In this document: in pieces, positions 1-11,555 of the stretch
Numbering within the stretch: position 1 is the first letter of the stretch
How the letters are laid out: every line of letters starts with the position of its first letter
Assembly (NCBI GenBank): GCA_015680685.1
Contig: MNCI01030349.1
Location: forward strand, 1-64,000
DNA: 64,000 nucleotides
Direction: 5' to 3'
Origin: Gnetum montanum
Lineage: Eukaryota; Streptophyta; Gnetopsida; Gnetales; Gnetaceae
The notes under the pieces: model-generated
What the model was told of the DNA's origin: nothing
The model's input: the letters and a program-made list of their open reading frames with translations, nothing else
The model's database searches: none
Made by a program: the position numbers and the translations under genes

Positions 1-1703
1 GATGGAGATTATTCTTTTCCATTGTAACATTTCACTTAGTCTAGAATAATTTTTTATTTGTATTTTATATTTCTAATATTATTTACTTTTTCCATGTTCA
101 TTGGAGACTTGCTAGAATAAATATGACCAATTTCAAGAACATAAATATAATTGTCTTAACTTAATTCACTTAGTAGTAAGTTACTTGATGATGCCATTGA
201 AAATTATATTAGTCTAGGGCATGTCTAGCAAGTTAAGAATGAATACTTATTCTTATAGGCTAGTATAGCATTATATTTCTATTATTCCTAGTTCATAAAA
301 TTTATATTCATTTTGTAATATTTTGCATTATCTATGATAAGAAGTTGAATCATATATCTTCTACTTAAGTTGAATCATGATAAGATATATTTTGCATTAT
401 CTATTATAATATTTTGCATTATCTATGATAAGAAGTTGAATCACATAGAAAGGTATATCTTATCATTAAATAATTATATTTTGATGATGCCAACCAACAT
501 CATTTGATCACATATCTTATTAGGAGTTGAATCATATACCTTGAGTTCTACTAACTATGATAAGAAGTTAATGATTTCACACTCATTATTATCAAGCTAG
601 TATACAATATTATTACATCCTCATATTATGATCTTCTCACTTATGTATGCTTGTGTCCTATATGGTTGGACATTGAGAACTCTCTCTACTCATAATTAAC
701 ACCATTTCAAAGGATGGTGTCAATCTATACTAGATACTTGATTTCATTAAGAGTTTGTTGTGTCAACACTTTAAAAGATTTACCTTTCAAACATATAATA
801 ATTTTTAAAATACATATGTGAGTAATAATTAATTAATATGTCTTCAACACATAAAGTGAATTCTCTACTTGCTAGTGATATTAATGAATGTGATAGAGCA
901 TATATAAAAGAAAATTAGAATGGATTGATGCAAATAAGAAATTTGTATACTCATGCTAACTCATATTATCTTTAGGATGAGAAATTTAGATGGAGGAACT
1001 TACATGTTAATATTGTATTGTAATCTAAACATTCAACACCATATATGATTTAAGTAGCCCTACAGAGATTAGGCCTTCATCACATATTTGAAGGTTATCA
1101 AGTCACAAAGAATATGGCTAGACCCTGCCAGTTAATAGAATCCCATATCAGGAGAGATGTTATTAAGAAAGAAAGATATGAAAAAGCGATAGGAAAAAGA
1201 GAATCTCAACTAGTCATAATATCTAAAAATAAAAAGACAAGATAGCAAGTGGAAAAGTCTCACTATCATCGATTTCATTCTCATCCACCTATTCTATATG
1301 TTGAAAATTCTATGCAACAGAAGTTACATTCTACTTTAGTTGAGACACCTAGAAGAAATGAGATAAACACCAAACTTAAGAAGGATCTAAGGCCAAGGAT
1401 CTTTAGTAGATCTAAAAGAGAGAAATCAAGGGTTTATAACAAGAGAACCAACTAGCATCATTCTCCAACTCTTTAATACTCTTCATCACATTCAGCAATA
1501 GTTCCAAAAAAGGAAAAAATAGATATGAAGAAAGGGCGTCAATAAGGAATCAAGAGAAAATTCTTGACAAGGAGAGAAGAAGAAATCATAACAAACACCC
1601 AAAAAGAGAAATACATAATGATGTAGATGAAAGTGAAGGAGAAGAAGAAAGAGAAAGAAAGTAAAGACATAGAATAAGAAATGAGGAAGGACATTGGAGG
1701 GGC
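1..1703. other. AT-rich unresolved sequence left of the D1 LTR
   Basis: I find no gene here. Short open frames (1249-1455 plus, 1539-1724 minus) have no recognisable motif and no counterpart elsewhere in the window. A purine-rich stretch (about 1630-1700) ends in GGAGGGGC directly before the LTR start at 1704. It could be a polypurine tract of an older element whose 3' LTR is the one at 1704, or chance. A lysine/arginine-rich plus-strand frame around 1130-1440 might be decayed retroelement coding, but I cannot assign it. Confidence 0.4.
317..443 (+). repeat. Short direct repeat, 37 bp
   Basis: A 37-bp unit starting TAATATTTTGCATTATC is present at 317-353 and again at 407-443 with no difference, with a shorter partial copy between them (about 388-405). 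It is a small local duplication without coding content. Confidence 0.7.
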
Positions 1704-2949
1704 TAATGAGTCATGTAATGGCATTATATAACTTAATTATAAGCCTTGAGATAGGGAAGTGTCATGTATGGCATGTGTTAGTAGTCCATAATGTGTGGTT
1801 AAGGTTCATATTTCTTGGGGATGCATTTTTTCCTTCTATATCACACTTTTTGGTTATTTGCATGTTTTAGGTCTATTAGGATATTTTTGATCTTTTTCAA
1901 CCATCCCAAGGACTTACAACATGTTCCTTTATGTTTCATCTTTTACTTGGGACTCATGAGATGGTAATAGAGGTAGGGGATGCATTAATGCCCTTGCATC
2001 AATGTAGAGGCATTGCCACATCTATTTCTTGGCCTTAATTACTTCCTTCTATTTGAAGTGTAACTTTGAAATGACCAAGTTACATTGAAAAATCTTTGTT
2101 GATGCCCAACCATTGATGAACCTAAGTCAAAACTTAAATAGTTGAGTTAAGCTCTCATTTGATATCTTGGTCATTTTCATATTTTCTTGAAATTTTAGCA
2201 TTTAGTTTTGAGTGAAGAACTTCGCCTCCCTTGGGTAAGTTTATTTTCTTCCTATTTTGTATGTGTCTTGAGTCGTCACTTTCAAAAGTGCAACTAGACT
2301 CTGTTAAAGTTCTACCATACTTACATACCTAGAATTTTTTAGTGGATGAGCATTCTATTATGCATTAAGAATAAATCTCATGATTTTCTTCATGTTATAT
2401 GTTGTAAATTTTTTAAATAATTAAAAATACTAAAATACAAAACTCAAGCTTATTTAACACATTCATTAATTAACTAATTTATTCATTTACATATTCATTG
2501 AGTTGCGATGATTTATCCGTATTCAAGGAGGTCATAACTATATGGCGTGGTGTTGAGTCATGAAGGTTATGACTAGGATTTGTTTTATTCATTCTATGTG
2601 GGATGTTTTACTTATTCCTTAAGGGATTATAACTTATGAGTATGTGCATGTATGAGCATTTCCACTTACCTTAGAAGGAATTACAACGCATATGTATTAT
2701 TTATTATTTTACTATTATCTTTATAAAATACATAAAAATTATAAAATATTTTCTTTCTTCTTAGTTAGGGGGAAAACAAGTTAACATTGCATGATGTATA
2801 TTATAAAATATTTTATATTTATTAAATATAATGATATATACAAGTGTTCTTGGCAATTAACTCAACATCATGTTTAAAGTTAATGACTAAATCACACTAT
2901 GTTCCATATGATATAATCCCATTAGTTACGAGCAATGGGAATCCTTTCA
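1704..2949 (+). repeat. LTR of element D1
   Basis: This is about 1.25 kb of the same LTR family as 4282-5185 plus 27835-28195 and 36776-38072. It begins TAATGAGTCATG (the usual TGATGAGTCAT with TG changed to TA) and ends CCTTTCA. Landmarks shared with the other copies are the opening 'GAGTCATSTRGTG' block, a 'CCTTGGGTAAGT' block (about 2230), and a 'CAAGGAGGTCATAA' block (about 2525) followed by an AT-rich tail. It is the most diverged copy. It reads in the plus orientation, since gag-like sequence follows it. Confidence 0.75.
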
Positions 2950-4281
2950 TTGACATCATTACTAAGGAAGGTATTGATGAATTACCTTGAAATATTTATA
3001 CATTCTTTGTTTACCATATATTCAATTAAAGTGTGTGTTTCCTTTAGTGTTGTATGTAGGTTACTATCATAAGTGAGATGGAAAAAAAATACTCAAAGCC
3101 CACTGAGGACCTTTGGCAATGGAAATGAGAAAATGTGAAGGAGTGCCCAAGTTACATTCAAACATTTTGATGATGCACCTCTATCATTAAGTTTCTTGAC
3201 ATATGATCAAAATAATTAGGGGAGGTGATGTGATGCTTATGGGTAGCTCTCAAGGGAAGAGATTGAAGGTGTACAACATGGTCTTAAGGAGGCACTAATC
3301 AATCTTGACTTGAAAGATGATCAAACATTTTACATGACATCAGAGCTAGTCAAAAATAAATATGATCCCCATTGATCACAAGAGATCCAAGGCCAATTAG
3401 CTAAGTAGAAAGCATGTCATAGCATTATGTTTGATCATTTAGAGGAGGATGATGAAGCTAATAGGAAAGGAAAAAGGCCAATTTGACATGAAGGCCCATG
3501 ATCAAGTAGAACTTACCAAAGTATATTGAGAAAGAATGATGCAAACCTACTATCCAAGCTCTAGCATTTACAATTATTTGGTCCATTTGGTGATGAGAAT
3601 GCCCTACTATTTGTTAGGGGTGATTATCATGAACTCAATGAAGTTATTTACATTCTAGGAAAGCATGTTAGTGGTGATAGTTGTATCAAGCATGTCAACA
3701 TGGTTGATGTTCCAACTTATAGAGTACCTACCAATAATGATCCTCAGCTACAAATGTAGGCATTTGACAATGTGTGATATCTTCAATGGATCATCAGTGA
3801 TTGGTAGAAGTTATGGTTATTTCCTCATACCTTCATTGATCATGTGAAAACTTGGTATAAATGCTTATCCCATTAAATCCACTTAGTAGTGGATAGATAG
3901 TTGAAATCATCTACATCAAATTTTAAACCTATGCTTGCATTTCTATTGTCTAGAGGGCATGGTTAAAAGAAGGCAAGAAGCTTCAAAACCTTTATACATT
4001 AACATGGAATAATACATGAAAAATAATCATTATTGTCTAAACCATGGTTTCAACCAAAGGGAACAATTAATGCACATCATGGAAGATATTTAGCAAAAGA
4101 TAAGTGAGTTTGTATACATGTAAGTGATGAGCTAGGTACAAAAAAAGTCCATGGTCCAAATCAAAGAATGTCTAAATAACATTGTAATTATGCAAGATAA
4201 ATGGTATAAGTGACAATCAACTAAAGACTACAATTATGATATTGTACATTAGAGGGAGGAGAAAAATATTGAAGGTACAAT
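2950..4281 (+). pseudogene. Degenerate gag of element D1
   Basis: This is the remains of a Ty3/gypsy gag with many stops and frameshifts and no usable start. It aligns along its length with 28196-29520 of D2. The clearest stretch is 3760-3870, which reads like the capsid core: a 'VSDW' block, then a 'F..H' step and 'TWYK' (compare 29020-29100). Further right, 4125-4200 and 29361-29440 share the 'GAGCTAGGTRCA...GGTCCAAATCAAAG' arrangement. The reading is cut at 4281 by insertion of D2, and the same interior resumes at 38073. Capsid assembly is the family role; this copy cannot be functional. Confidence 0.6.
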
Positions 4282-5185
4282 TAATGAGTCATCTAGTGGC
4301 ATTTTGATAGTCAATTGTAAGCCATGGATTTGGGATATGTTTTATGCACTTGGTATTTATGGTTTTTGCATGCATTGTTGAAGTTTCTACCTTCTATGTT
4401 TGCATCCTAATCTTCCATTTCATGCTTGTGTTGGTGCATGTTTCAAAATTTCCATTATAGATTTCTTTGAAAATATTTGGAAGTCCCCAATATGTTCCTT
4501 GACATCCCATCTTTTATCTAGGAAATTTTGAAAAAGTATTCATGGCAAGGGTGCACTAGCTTCTCTATGCTAGCACACCCCTTGCATCAACATAGGAGTG
4601 GTAATGCATGCCTTTTGATGTCTTGGTCTGGGCATTTTGTCCTCTCTACCTTCTTGGATATGTTTTAGGATGTCTTAGCTATGGTAACTGTCCTCTATTA
4701 GCTCTTAAGCACTAGAAATCCCTTGTCATTGTGTTGCAAAAACTATAGATACCTTAGATGAGCTCTATATGAATCAAGAACTTGATTCCAAGAAACTTTC
4801 CTTAGATTTTGGTATCTAATTTTATTTGAAGAGCTCTTCCTCCCTTGGGTAAGTGATTCCTTTCTTGTTTAGCATGTGTTTTGAGTCATCACTTTCATAA
4901 GTATAGTTAGACTCTATCAGAGTGTCATTTGGTCAATGCAAAGTCTAGTATTTTCATAGTAAATAAATCTTATTGTTTTTCCTCATTTTTGCATTGTTGA
5001 TGCCTTAAACATTAAAATTTCAAAACATTATAAAACATTAAAACCATAAAAATATTTATTTATTTCTCATTTTCATAAGCTAAAACAATTCAACCTTATC
5101 TAATGAGACTACAATTGTATGATATTGTATTGGGCCATTGAGGTTATGAATAAGAGTCATTTTATTTTCATTTGTAATTATGTAT
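4282..5185 (+). repeat. 5' LTR of D2, left part
   Basis: It begins TAATGAGTCATCTAG and aligns with 36776-37700 of the 3' LTR, including the 'GGTAAGTGATTCCTTTC' block near 4850 and the 'TTGGGCCATTGAGG' block near 5133. It stops at TGTAT (5181-5185), where element A entered. The remainder of the LTR lies at 27835-28195. Together the two parts give about 1.27 kb, the same length as the intact 3' copy. Confidence 0.85.
5181..5185. repeat. Target-site duplication of element A, left (TGTAT)
   Basis: TGTAT directly precedes the element start at 5186 and is repeated at 27830-27834 directly after the element end. The interrupted D2 LTR reads on correctly when one copy is removed. Confidence 0.9.
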
Positions 5186-7209
5186 TGTAATGTCTAAAAA
5201 CATCAGTGGCTGGAATACCAAGGGGTTCCCAAGCACACAACCTAACCCCAAGTCTATAGGATGGTGATGCTAGAGAAAATGAAAATGGGGTGCCCTGAAT
5301 GATCTTGTCGATCAAACAGGGACTTACGTCATGTTAAAATGACCATGTGCGAAAAATGATTGTAGAGCATCAAACGTAGGAGTTGGAATAAGTGGGAATA
5401 CAATATGCATAATAGCGAGAGAATATCAACGTGCATATATATGACAATAGAAATAAATAGATACACTAACAGTTTAAAATACTATAGAAAAGAAATGAAA
5501 TGAGAGTGCGAGTAAAGAAATGCACCACCCCAAGATTGGGGAACATGACTTTTGATTGAATGATGTGTACAATTGGCATGCAGTGTAGATAGAAATAGTT
5601 GGGTAGCAAGGCAATATGGTCACATTCTTTGGAAAGCTATAGACATGGTGTTGGTAGATGTAGAGGAGTTAACACTTATCTAAGGGTTGCTACGCTATGC
5701 ATGTGTAGGTGTCACGCTCAAGTGTTGGAGTGCAACAAGGATTTGGAAGACTTTAACGCTAAGATTTGCCACTCATCCATCTTTTGTTCACCAATCTTCT
5801 ACCAAAGCTAACTACCAAAAGCCAACCCTTAGAATTTCATTTACTAGGGTATTTATAGAGCCAGGGTTGGGGGAGGGACATGGTTTCAACACCACCTATC
5901 CTGGGTCCCACGTAGCATGAATGTGGATGTGTTACAGTGATGTCATATGCTCAAAGTGTTGTGCTATGCTGGATAGGACAAGAATAGGAACCAAAAATCT
6001 GCCAAACTGTGATCATATTGCCTAGATGGCATGTGCCAAAATCTGAAGGACTGCCATGTTTTTACAATAATGCCTAGAACAAATGCAAATTGAAGCCTAT
6101 GCTCCAATACTACATCTTCCCTCCTCTTTCGAGTAGGGTCAAGCGTAGGGACAACTTTGGGGATCAATAGGGGGTGTAAAGAAAAACAAAAAAAACTACC
6201 AATCTTGATTACTAGAGAGTTACTAGAATAGGAATGAAGGTCAATGGTAAGCTTTGGGAACTTTTGGGAGAAAGTTGATGAATTTTTTCAAGTGTTATGT
6301 TGTCTACATTACCCAGCGTAATGTAGCGTAAACACTTGAAAAAATGTGAAATTTTGGCTTGCTACACTATGCTATGCAACAAGCATAGCATAATGTAGCA
6401 TTCATTTGTCAATTAATTTTTTCAAAAACTAAAAACACCACTCTGAGGCTCAGTAGGAAAAAAAACTTCAACAATTGGTAGCTACACTTTTCATGTTGAA
6501 AGAGCTTGATGCCTTTTGATTTCATTCTTAGGACACTTTTAACCCTAACACCTCTACTACGTTGTGCTACGTTGTTCAGCGTAGCACGATGTAGTATCTA
6601 GTTTTACATAAATTTTAATCCCATCTACAATGCTTTGTCATTGGACGTTGATCATGCTCTGAGAATGCAATTGAAAAGGTGGCCTTGGAGGTCAAAAACT
6701 TTCCAAATGCACCTTCTATGTCTAGTTCAACACTTAGAAACATTTGAGTCTCACATGGCCTACTACACTATCTATGTTGTGCAGGGTAGCAGAGCGTAAC
6801 AGGTCTAAAAATAGAAAATTTTCCAAACTACTTTGTCCATCCTAAATACTTTTAATAGCTCCTAGCCTGGCATCTGGGTGGACTAGCTTTCAAGACCTGT
6901 GTCAAGCTGGGAAAGTTAGAGAGCATAAAAAGCTTGATGGTCGGGAAGATAGAAAATTTGCTGAGCTGTATAATTCACCCTCAGTGCCCCTTTTGTGCAA
7001 ACTAGCCTTAACAATGGGTGCTACATTGATTGTGCTGAAGAGCATAGTAGACAAGCCTAGAAATAACCTTTTAGGTCTTAGGACTTCTAGGGTTCCATGT
7101 TTTTTACATGGCCCAGTGTGACACCATCCTTGGAGGAATTTTTTCAAAGTTCCAATGTTCGAACAAATCTGATGCTGAGTTATGAGAGGCCAAAATTGAT
7201 GGTGTTTCA
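5186..7209 (-). repeat. Element A 3' LTR (in gag sense)
   Basis: On the plus strand it runs from TGTAATGTC to GGTGTTTCA; in gag sense it runs from TGAAACACC to TTACA. It matches 25833-27829 end to end with scattered, mostly transition, differences. A TATA box on the minus strand (5850-5857) fixes the transcription sense, so U3 is 7209 down to about 5890 and R/U5 is the rest. U3 holds four imperfect palindromes built on GCTACRCTA/TAGYGTAGC (near 6300, 6360-6404, 6557-6598 and 6763-6802). Open frames inside, including those at 5599-5920 and 6902-7210, are not genes. Confidence 0.9.
5850..5857 (-). promoter_or_regulatory. TATA box of element A 3' LTR
   Basis: Minus strand reads CTCTATAAATACCC, a near-perfect plant TATA box. 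The same word is at the equivalent place in the other LTRs (26497-26504, 49898-49905) and in solo LTRs S1 and S3. Confidence 0.8.
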
Positions 7210-7222
7210 CTAGCCCCTCTTT
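7210..7222 (-). promoter_or_regulatory. Polypurine tract of element A
   Basis: Minus strand reads AAAGAGGGGCTAG immediately before the LTR start TGAAACACC. Element B has GAAGAGGGACGAG at the same place (51200-51212). This is the usual primer site for plus-strand DNA synthesis. Confidence 0.75.
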
Positions 7223-8728
7223 GTTGATGTCTAGAGTATTTTCCTAAGAGATTTCAACAAAGAATACAAAAGACCATGATGAACATGACACCAATACCAT
7301 TAGTTAGTGCCCACTTAGATGATGCTTTGTTATGCTTGAGAGTGCTAGGAGAGTGAAGAATGGTACAGAGGAGGGCATAGGTTTGAGGAGATGGGGTCTA
7401 GGGACAATGGATGGAGAAAGAAAAAAATGTAGGATGCAAGACCATGAGAGCTATTGCCATAGTGTGATCCCTCATTGAAGTGCTTATGAGGGAGTTAGCA
7501 TGCATAGGTGTCTTTCCCCTTTGTATTTCAACCTCTCATCGGAGCATTTAAGATGGTCAATCAAAGGTTGGGATGGTTGCAAAGAGGTAACTGTGCCATT
7601 TGACTTGGGTACTTGTCTTATTTCATTTATTTTTCCATTTTATTTTCTTATTATTTTATTTTATTTTTATTTTTTTGGGGAAAATTGCACATCCATATCC
7701 ACTTGAAGACAATCGTGTTGTCACTATTGGAAAAGTGTTTCCTCTTCAGGATGAGTTGTCTTACATTCGTATGGGGCTTTGACTAGCCTAAAGAGGCTTC
7801 CCATGGGATGAGTTACATTACATTAGTCATGGGTTTAGCAGTTAAGCATGGGAAAGGGTTTCATGTGCATTGGAGAGGCTTGTGAGGTGATGCTGAAAAT
7901 TGCAAAGGGACAAGATAGAGTTTAGGTTAGTTGAAGGGATATCAAGGTATGCACTCTTAAGTAGCTAGGCTAATCATAGTGGGTACTTTGGAACAATGTG
8001 ATGTGTTGCTCTTGTGGTGAAATTCATTCTTGATCGATGCCATTTCAGCTTTATCCTACAAACACAATAGGGAGAAAACAAAAAAAAAAAAACAATCACC
8101 ATGTGAAGTGAGGGCGAAGTCCTATTTGCTCAGGACATTGCAAGGGCTACAAGTGTGGTGTTTGGTACATGTAATGTCCAAAGTAGGAAGGCCATTGCAA
8201 GAGTCGATGGTGGTAGGCTGAAAAACTCTAGTAGCCACACCAGAGGTGAGGACCCAAGAGGCTAGGAGCAATGGTGACGCAGGTGCTCAAGAATCCTCAC
8301 CAAAGGTAGGAGCCAAGAAATTCAACCATGAGGTGGGAAGTCAAGCTATTGAATGCTTTTTCAAACTTAGATGGTAGTAAGGGCTAGAGGATGGAAACAT
8401 TGTGACTAGGCCACAATAGTGTTGGGACTCTAGCGGGAGGTGCTAACGGCGAGAGCTACAACTAAGATGATTGGCAATGGTGGTGGTAGCTTTGGAAGGT
8501 CAACAAGATGTCAAACGATATCTTTGAAAGATCAGCAAGATTCTAGGGATGGAGACATTGCAAATGTCCAAGAGGGTTTTTTTTAGGTGGCATGAACTTC
8601 ATTCTAGAACTGCAATGCCCCACCTAATCTTGTCCAAGAGAATTGATGATGGAAGATCAGAAGTATGCTTGCTCACTTGTTCATAGGATCACATGTCTTG
8701 GATTAGAGATGTTACTTTGCAAACCTAG
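7223..8728 (-). other. Non-coding 3' interior of element A
   Basis: About 1.5 kb between the integrase-side repeat array and the PPT. It aligns with 51213-52690 of element B throughout, so it belongs to the element. I see no conserved reading frame: open stretches at 7500-7782 and 8030-8221 are not kept open in B. A T-rich tract lies at 7640-7680. Confidence 0.6.
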
Positions 8729-9125
8729 TTTTAGGTCTTGGTAGACTGTTGGATGTGCTAGTTTAAGGTCCTAGTAGACCATGGTCCCAATTTAAGGTCT
8801 GGGAAGACCATGTTGTGCTAGTTTAAGGTCTCAGCAGACTGTGATGTCCTAGTTTAAGGTCCCAGTAGACTGTTGTGCTAGTTTAACATCATAGTGGATG
8901 GGGGATGGCTAGTTTAAGATCATAGTGGACCATCCTATGGGTGCTAGTTTTATGTCATGGCCTAAGGACATGCTATGCTAGTTTAGCATCGTGACAGACG
9001 ATCTATGCTAGTTTTACGTCATAGTAGATGATCTATGCCAATTTAACGTCATAGCAGATGATCTCTGCTAGTTTTACGTCATAGCAGATGATTTGTGCTA
9101 GTTTTATGTCATAGTGGATGATCTG
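8729..9125. repeat. Tandem array 1 of element A (3' of integrase)
   Basis: About a dozen diverged units of roughly 30-36 bp, each with GCTAGTTTAAGGTC or GCTAGTTTTACGTC followed by a 'CATAGCAGATGATCT' type tail. The right half (8940-9125) uses the TTTTACGTC version and the left half the TTTAAGGTC version. Element B has the same array at 52690-53025. Confidence 0.8.
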
Positions 9126-9164
9126 CTTACCTTGTCTTATATTTAGTGTGATATTGCATGTTAT

Positions 9165-10360
9165 GCATAGTATGGTTTCAGGTACAAAGGATTGATAGGA
9201 TTTGTGAACTTGTTGCCATCTAAGTTAGCCAGCTTCAATGCCCCATTTTCATATGTTTTTCTGACCAAGAAAAGGCCCCTCCTAGTTAGTTGAGAATTTA
9301 TTCATGGCTTTGTGAATAGCCTTGTGGACTAGATCCCCTTTTTTTCTTAGGCATTGGTGCATATTACAATGATTTTTTTGCCGTTTTTTATCTTGATACC
9401 ACTTGATATAGCTCAGTATTTGGATGTGTTCTTCCTTCGTAGAGTCAAGATCAATGATCCTTGACTTGTTGTTTTGAGCCTCATCCATAAATTTCAAGAG
9501 GATCATTCGGAGTGATGGGACCTATAATTCAAGAGGCAACACCACCTCAGATCCGTATACAAGACTATATGGGGTTTTACCTATGGTAGTTCTACAAGTT
9601 GTGTGATAAGCCTAAAGCATGTAGATGAGTTACTCATGCCATCATCGCTTGCTACTATTAAGCATCTTCTTTGGAAGGTTGAAAATGGCTTTGTTGGTGG
9701 ATTTTTCTTGTCTGTTGTCTCGGGGATAATACAACGATGAGAAAGAATGTTTAATGCCGAGATTTTTGCAAAAGGCTTTAGTTTCGATGCTACTGAATTA
9801 GGCCTTGTTGTCTATAACAATAGTCATAGGAANTGCTACTGAATTAGGCCTTGTTGTCTATAACAATAGTCATAGGAAGGCCAAATCGAGTTACTATATT
9901 ATCCAAGATGAATTTGAAAACCTATTGAGACATGGTTTTCCTTAGGGAAATAGCTTCTACCCACTTGGTAAAATATTTAGTTGTAGTAATAATGAAACTA
10001 TGCCTTGTAGAAGACTTGGGGGTTATGGGCCCTATGATGTTTAGTCCCCAACATTGAAAAGGCCACATGATTTATGTGGTATGTAGCTCAGTAGGTGATA
10101 CATGTATTAGGTTTTCATGACATTGACATATATCACATGTCTTGACCTTAGAGAGGCAATCATGCTCCATATAGGACCAATAGTAGCTTAGCCATCTAAT
10201 TTTTGCTGCCATAGCTCTAGGAGCTATGTGGCCTCCACACAATCCCTCGTGGACTTAATAAATGATTCTTTGGGCTTCTTTGCCACTTATGTAAATTAGC
10301 AATATCCCATCATAAGATTTATGACATAAAGCACCATCACCTATAAGGACATATTGCCAC
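9165..10360 (-). pseudogene. Integrase of element A (degenerate)
   Basis: Integrase inserts the element cDNA into chromosomal DNA. In minus-strand order I see a zinc-finger part with CDICQCH (about 10135-10290), the core opening at 'GLNIIGPITPKSS' (about 10045), 'FTKWVEA', and a C-terminal GPY/F-type end with 'NGALKLANLDG' (about 9200-9250). The GLNIIGP motif has Asn where the family has the first catalytic Asp; element B keeps Asp. Further stops and frame changes break it. It includes a small assembly duplication at 9788-9878, which adds a false frame shift. Confidence 0.8.
9788..9878. other. Assembly join: 45-bp exact duplication around a single N
   Basis: Bases 9788-9832 (starting TGCTACTGAATTAGG) are repeated exactly at 9834-9878, separated only by one N at 9833. 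Element B has a single copy at the matching place (about 53684). This looks like two contig ends joined without merging their overlap, not a biological repeat. Confidence 0.9.
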
Positions 10361-10569
10361 GGTCATTTTCGTACTATGTCTTTTTGGGTAGATGTTAAGC
10401 CTTTTGGAGGCTCACCATGTTGGAGGTATGTTTTGATGTCATCATACCATTCTTGAGTGTGGCAAACACTTAAAAAATGATATTGAGTGTGTGAATAATA
10501 GGGTTAGTGCATTCTACTATTGAAGTAGGTAAGGTAGAAAACATGTGTGGTGGCATGCTTAAAACTAAC

Positions 10570-10960
10570 ATGGCTAATGCATTGGCTATAGTGTTTTCAT
10601 TGTGGGGGATCTATTGAATGTCTAAGATTGCAAATTATTTTAGTAAGTATTTTTCCAAATCATAGTAAGGTTGTAAGTGTTGTGCTTTATAGGTGTAGAC
10701 CTCTATGACTTGGTTAATGACTAGTTGCAAATTGCCTCATATTGCTAAATTTTGAATCCCTAACTCTCAAGCTACTAAAATTCCCCTAAGAAGACCCTCG
10801 TACTCTGGTACATTATTTGTGCAAAGAAACATGAAGTGGTACACAAAAGGTTAGATCTCCCCAAAGGGAAATGTATAAATAGTAGTAGCACTACCACCTT
10901 GTGTGGTTGAGGCACTATCAAAATGTAGGATAGCTTCAATATCTGCAAGTACTATGCTTA
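10570..10960 (-). pseudogene. Second RNase H domain of element A
   Basis: Downstream of the classic RNase H region there is a second RNase H-like domain: 'HFDSASTTQGG' (about 10900), 'TNNVPEYEGLL' (about 10810), then 'LVINQV' and an 'IPHNENT' end (about 10600). The family has DG in the first motif and uses its Asp and the Glu of 'EYEGLL' in catalysis; here DG has become DS. A second RNase H between RT and integrase is a recognised trait of Tat-type plant elements. Stops are present. Confidence 0.7.
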
Positions 10961-11003
10961 TATTGTTAACATGATTATCTAGAAATTTGGGTTCTATGGT
11001 TAC

Positions 11004-11471
11004 TTAGTCATCTGTGGGTGAGGCTCTAAGTTGTGTAGCTATTGCTTGACCTTTTATAGATGACTGCACTATGTAGTATAGGTAAAATTGTTTGATTATT
11101 GCTTTCCACCTAGCTATCGTACTACTTTCATATATATTGGTTATAATGGCCCTGAGTATGTTATTTTTGCAAATGATATTGACCTGGCTATGAAACGAAT
11201 ATTGTCTCAATTTTTTAAGTGAAAATACTAAATCAAGGTAATTTTTTTCTACATCATTGTATTTTTCTTCGTAAGCTTTCAATGCATGACTCAGGTAGTA
11301 AAAAGGAATTTCAGAGTCATCATCTCTCTTTTGATAAAGAAAGGTAGAAATGGACATATCTGAAGTTGCAAGATAAATGTAAAAGGGATTATCTCTTTCT
11401 GGAGGATAAATGGTAAGAAGATGAAGAAGCTCCTCTTTTAAGTTATCAAATGCTTCCTGGCATTGGTTCAT
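11004..11471 (-). pseudogene. RT connection / RNase H region of element A
   Basis: A 155-codon open stretch on the minus strand. It has the usual order after the RT palm: 'CQEAFDNLKEEL', a 'LYQKRDD' block, 'PFYYLSHAL', 'YNDVEKNYLDLVFSLKKLRQY', then the start of 'IICKNNILRAI'. This part removes RNA from RNA/DNA hybrids during reverse transcription, although Tat elements often have a decayed first RNase H. It is separated from the RT frame by stops around 11480-11550. Confidence 0.8.
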
Positions 11472-11555
11472 CCATTCAAAGTTAGCTCCTTTTTAAAGTA
11501 AGTGTTGCATCAGATGCAATTTATTTGTCAATCTCTTGATAAGTCTTCATATAAA

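Noticed and set aside
9788-9878. Biological 45-bp tandem duplication in integrase
   Set aside because: Exact copies separated by a single N and absent in B point to an assembly join.
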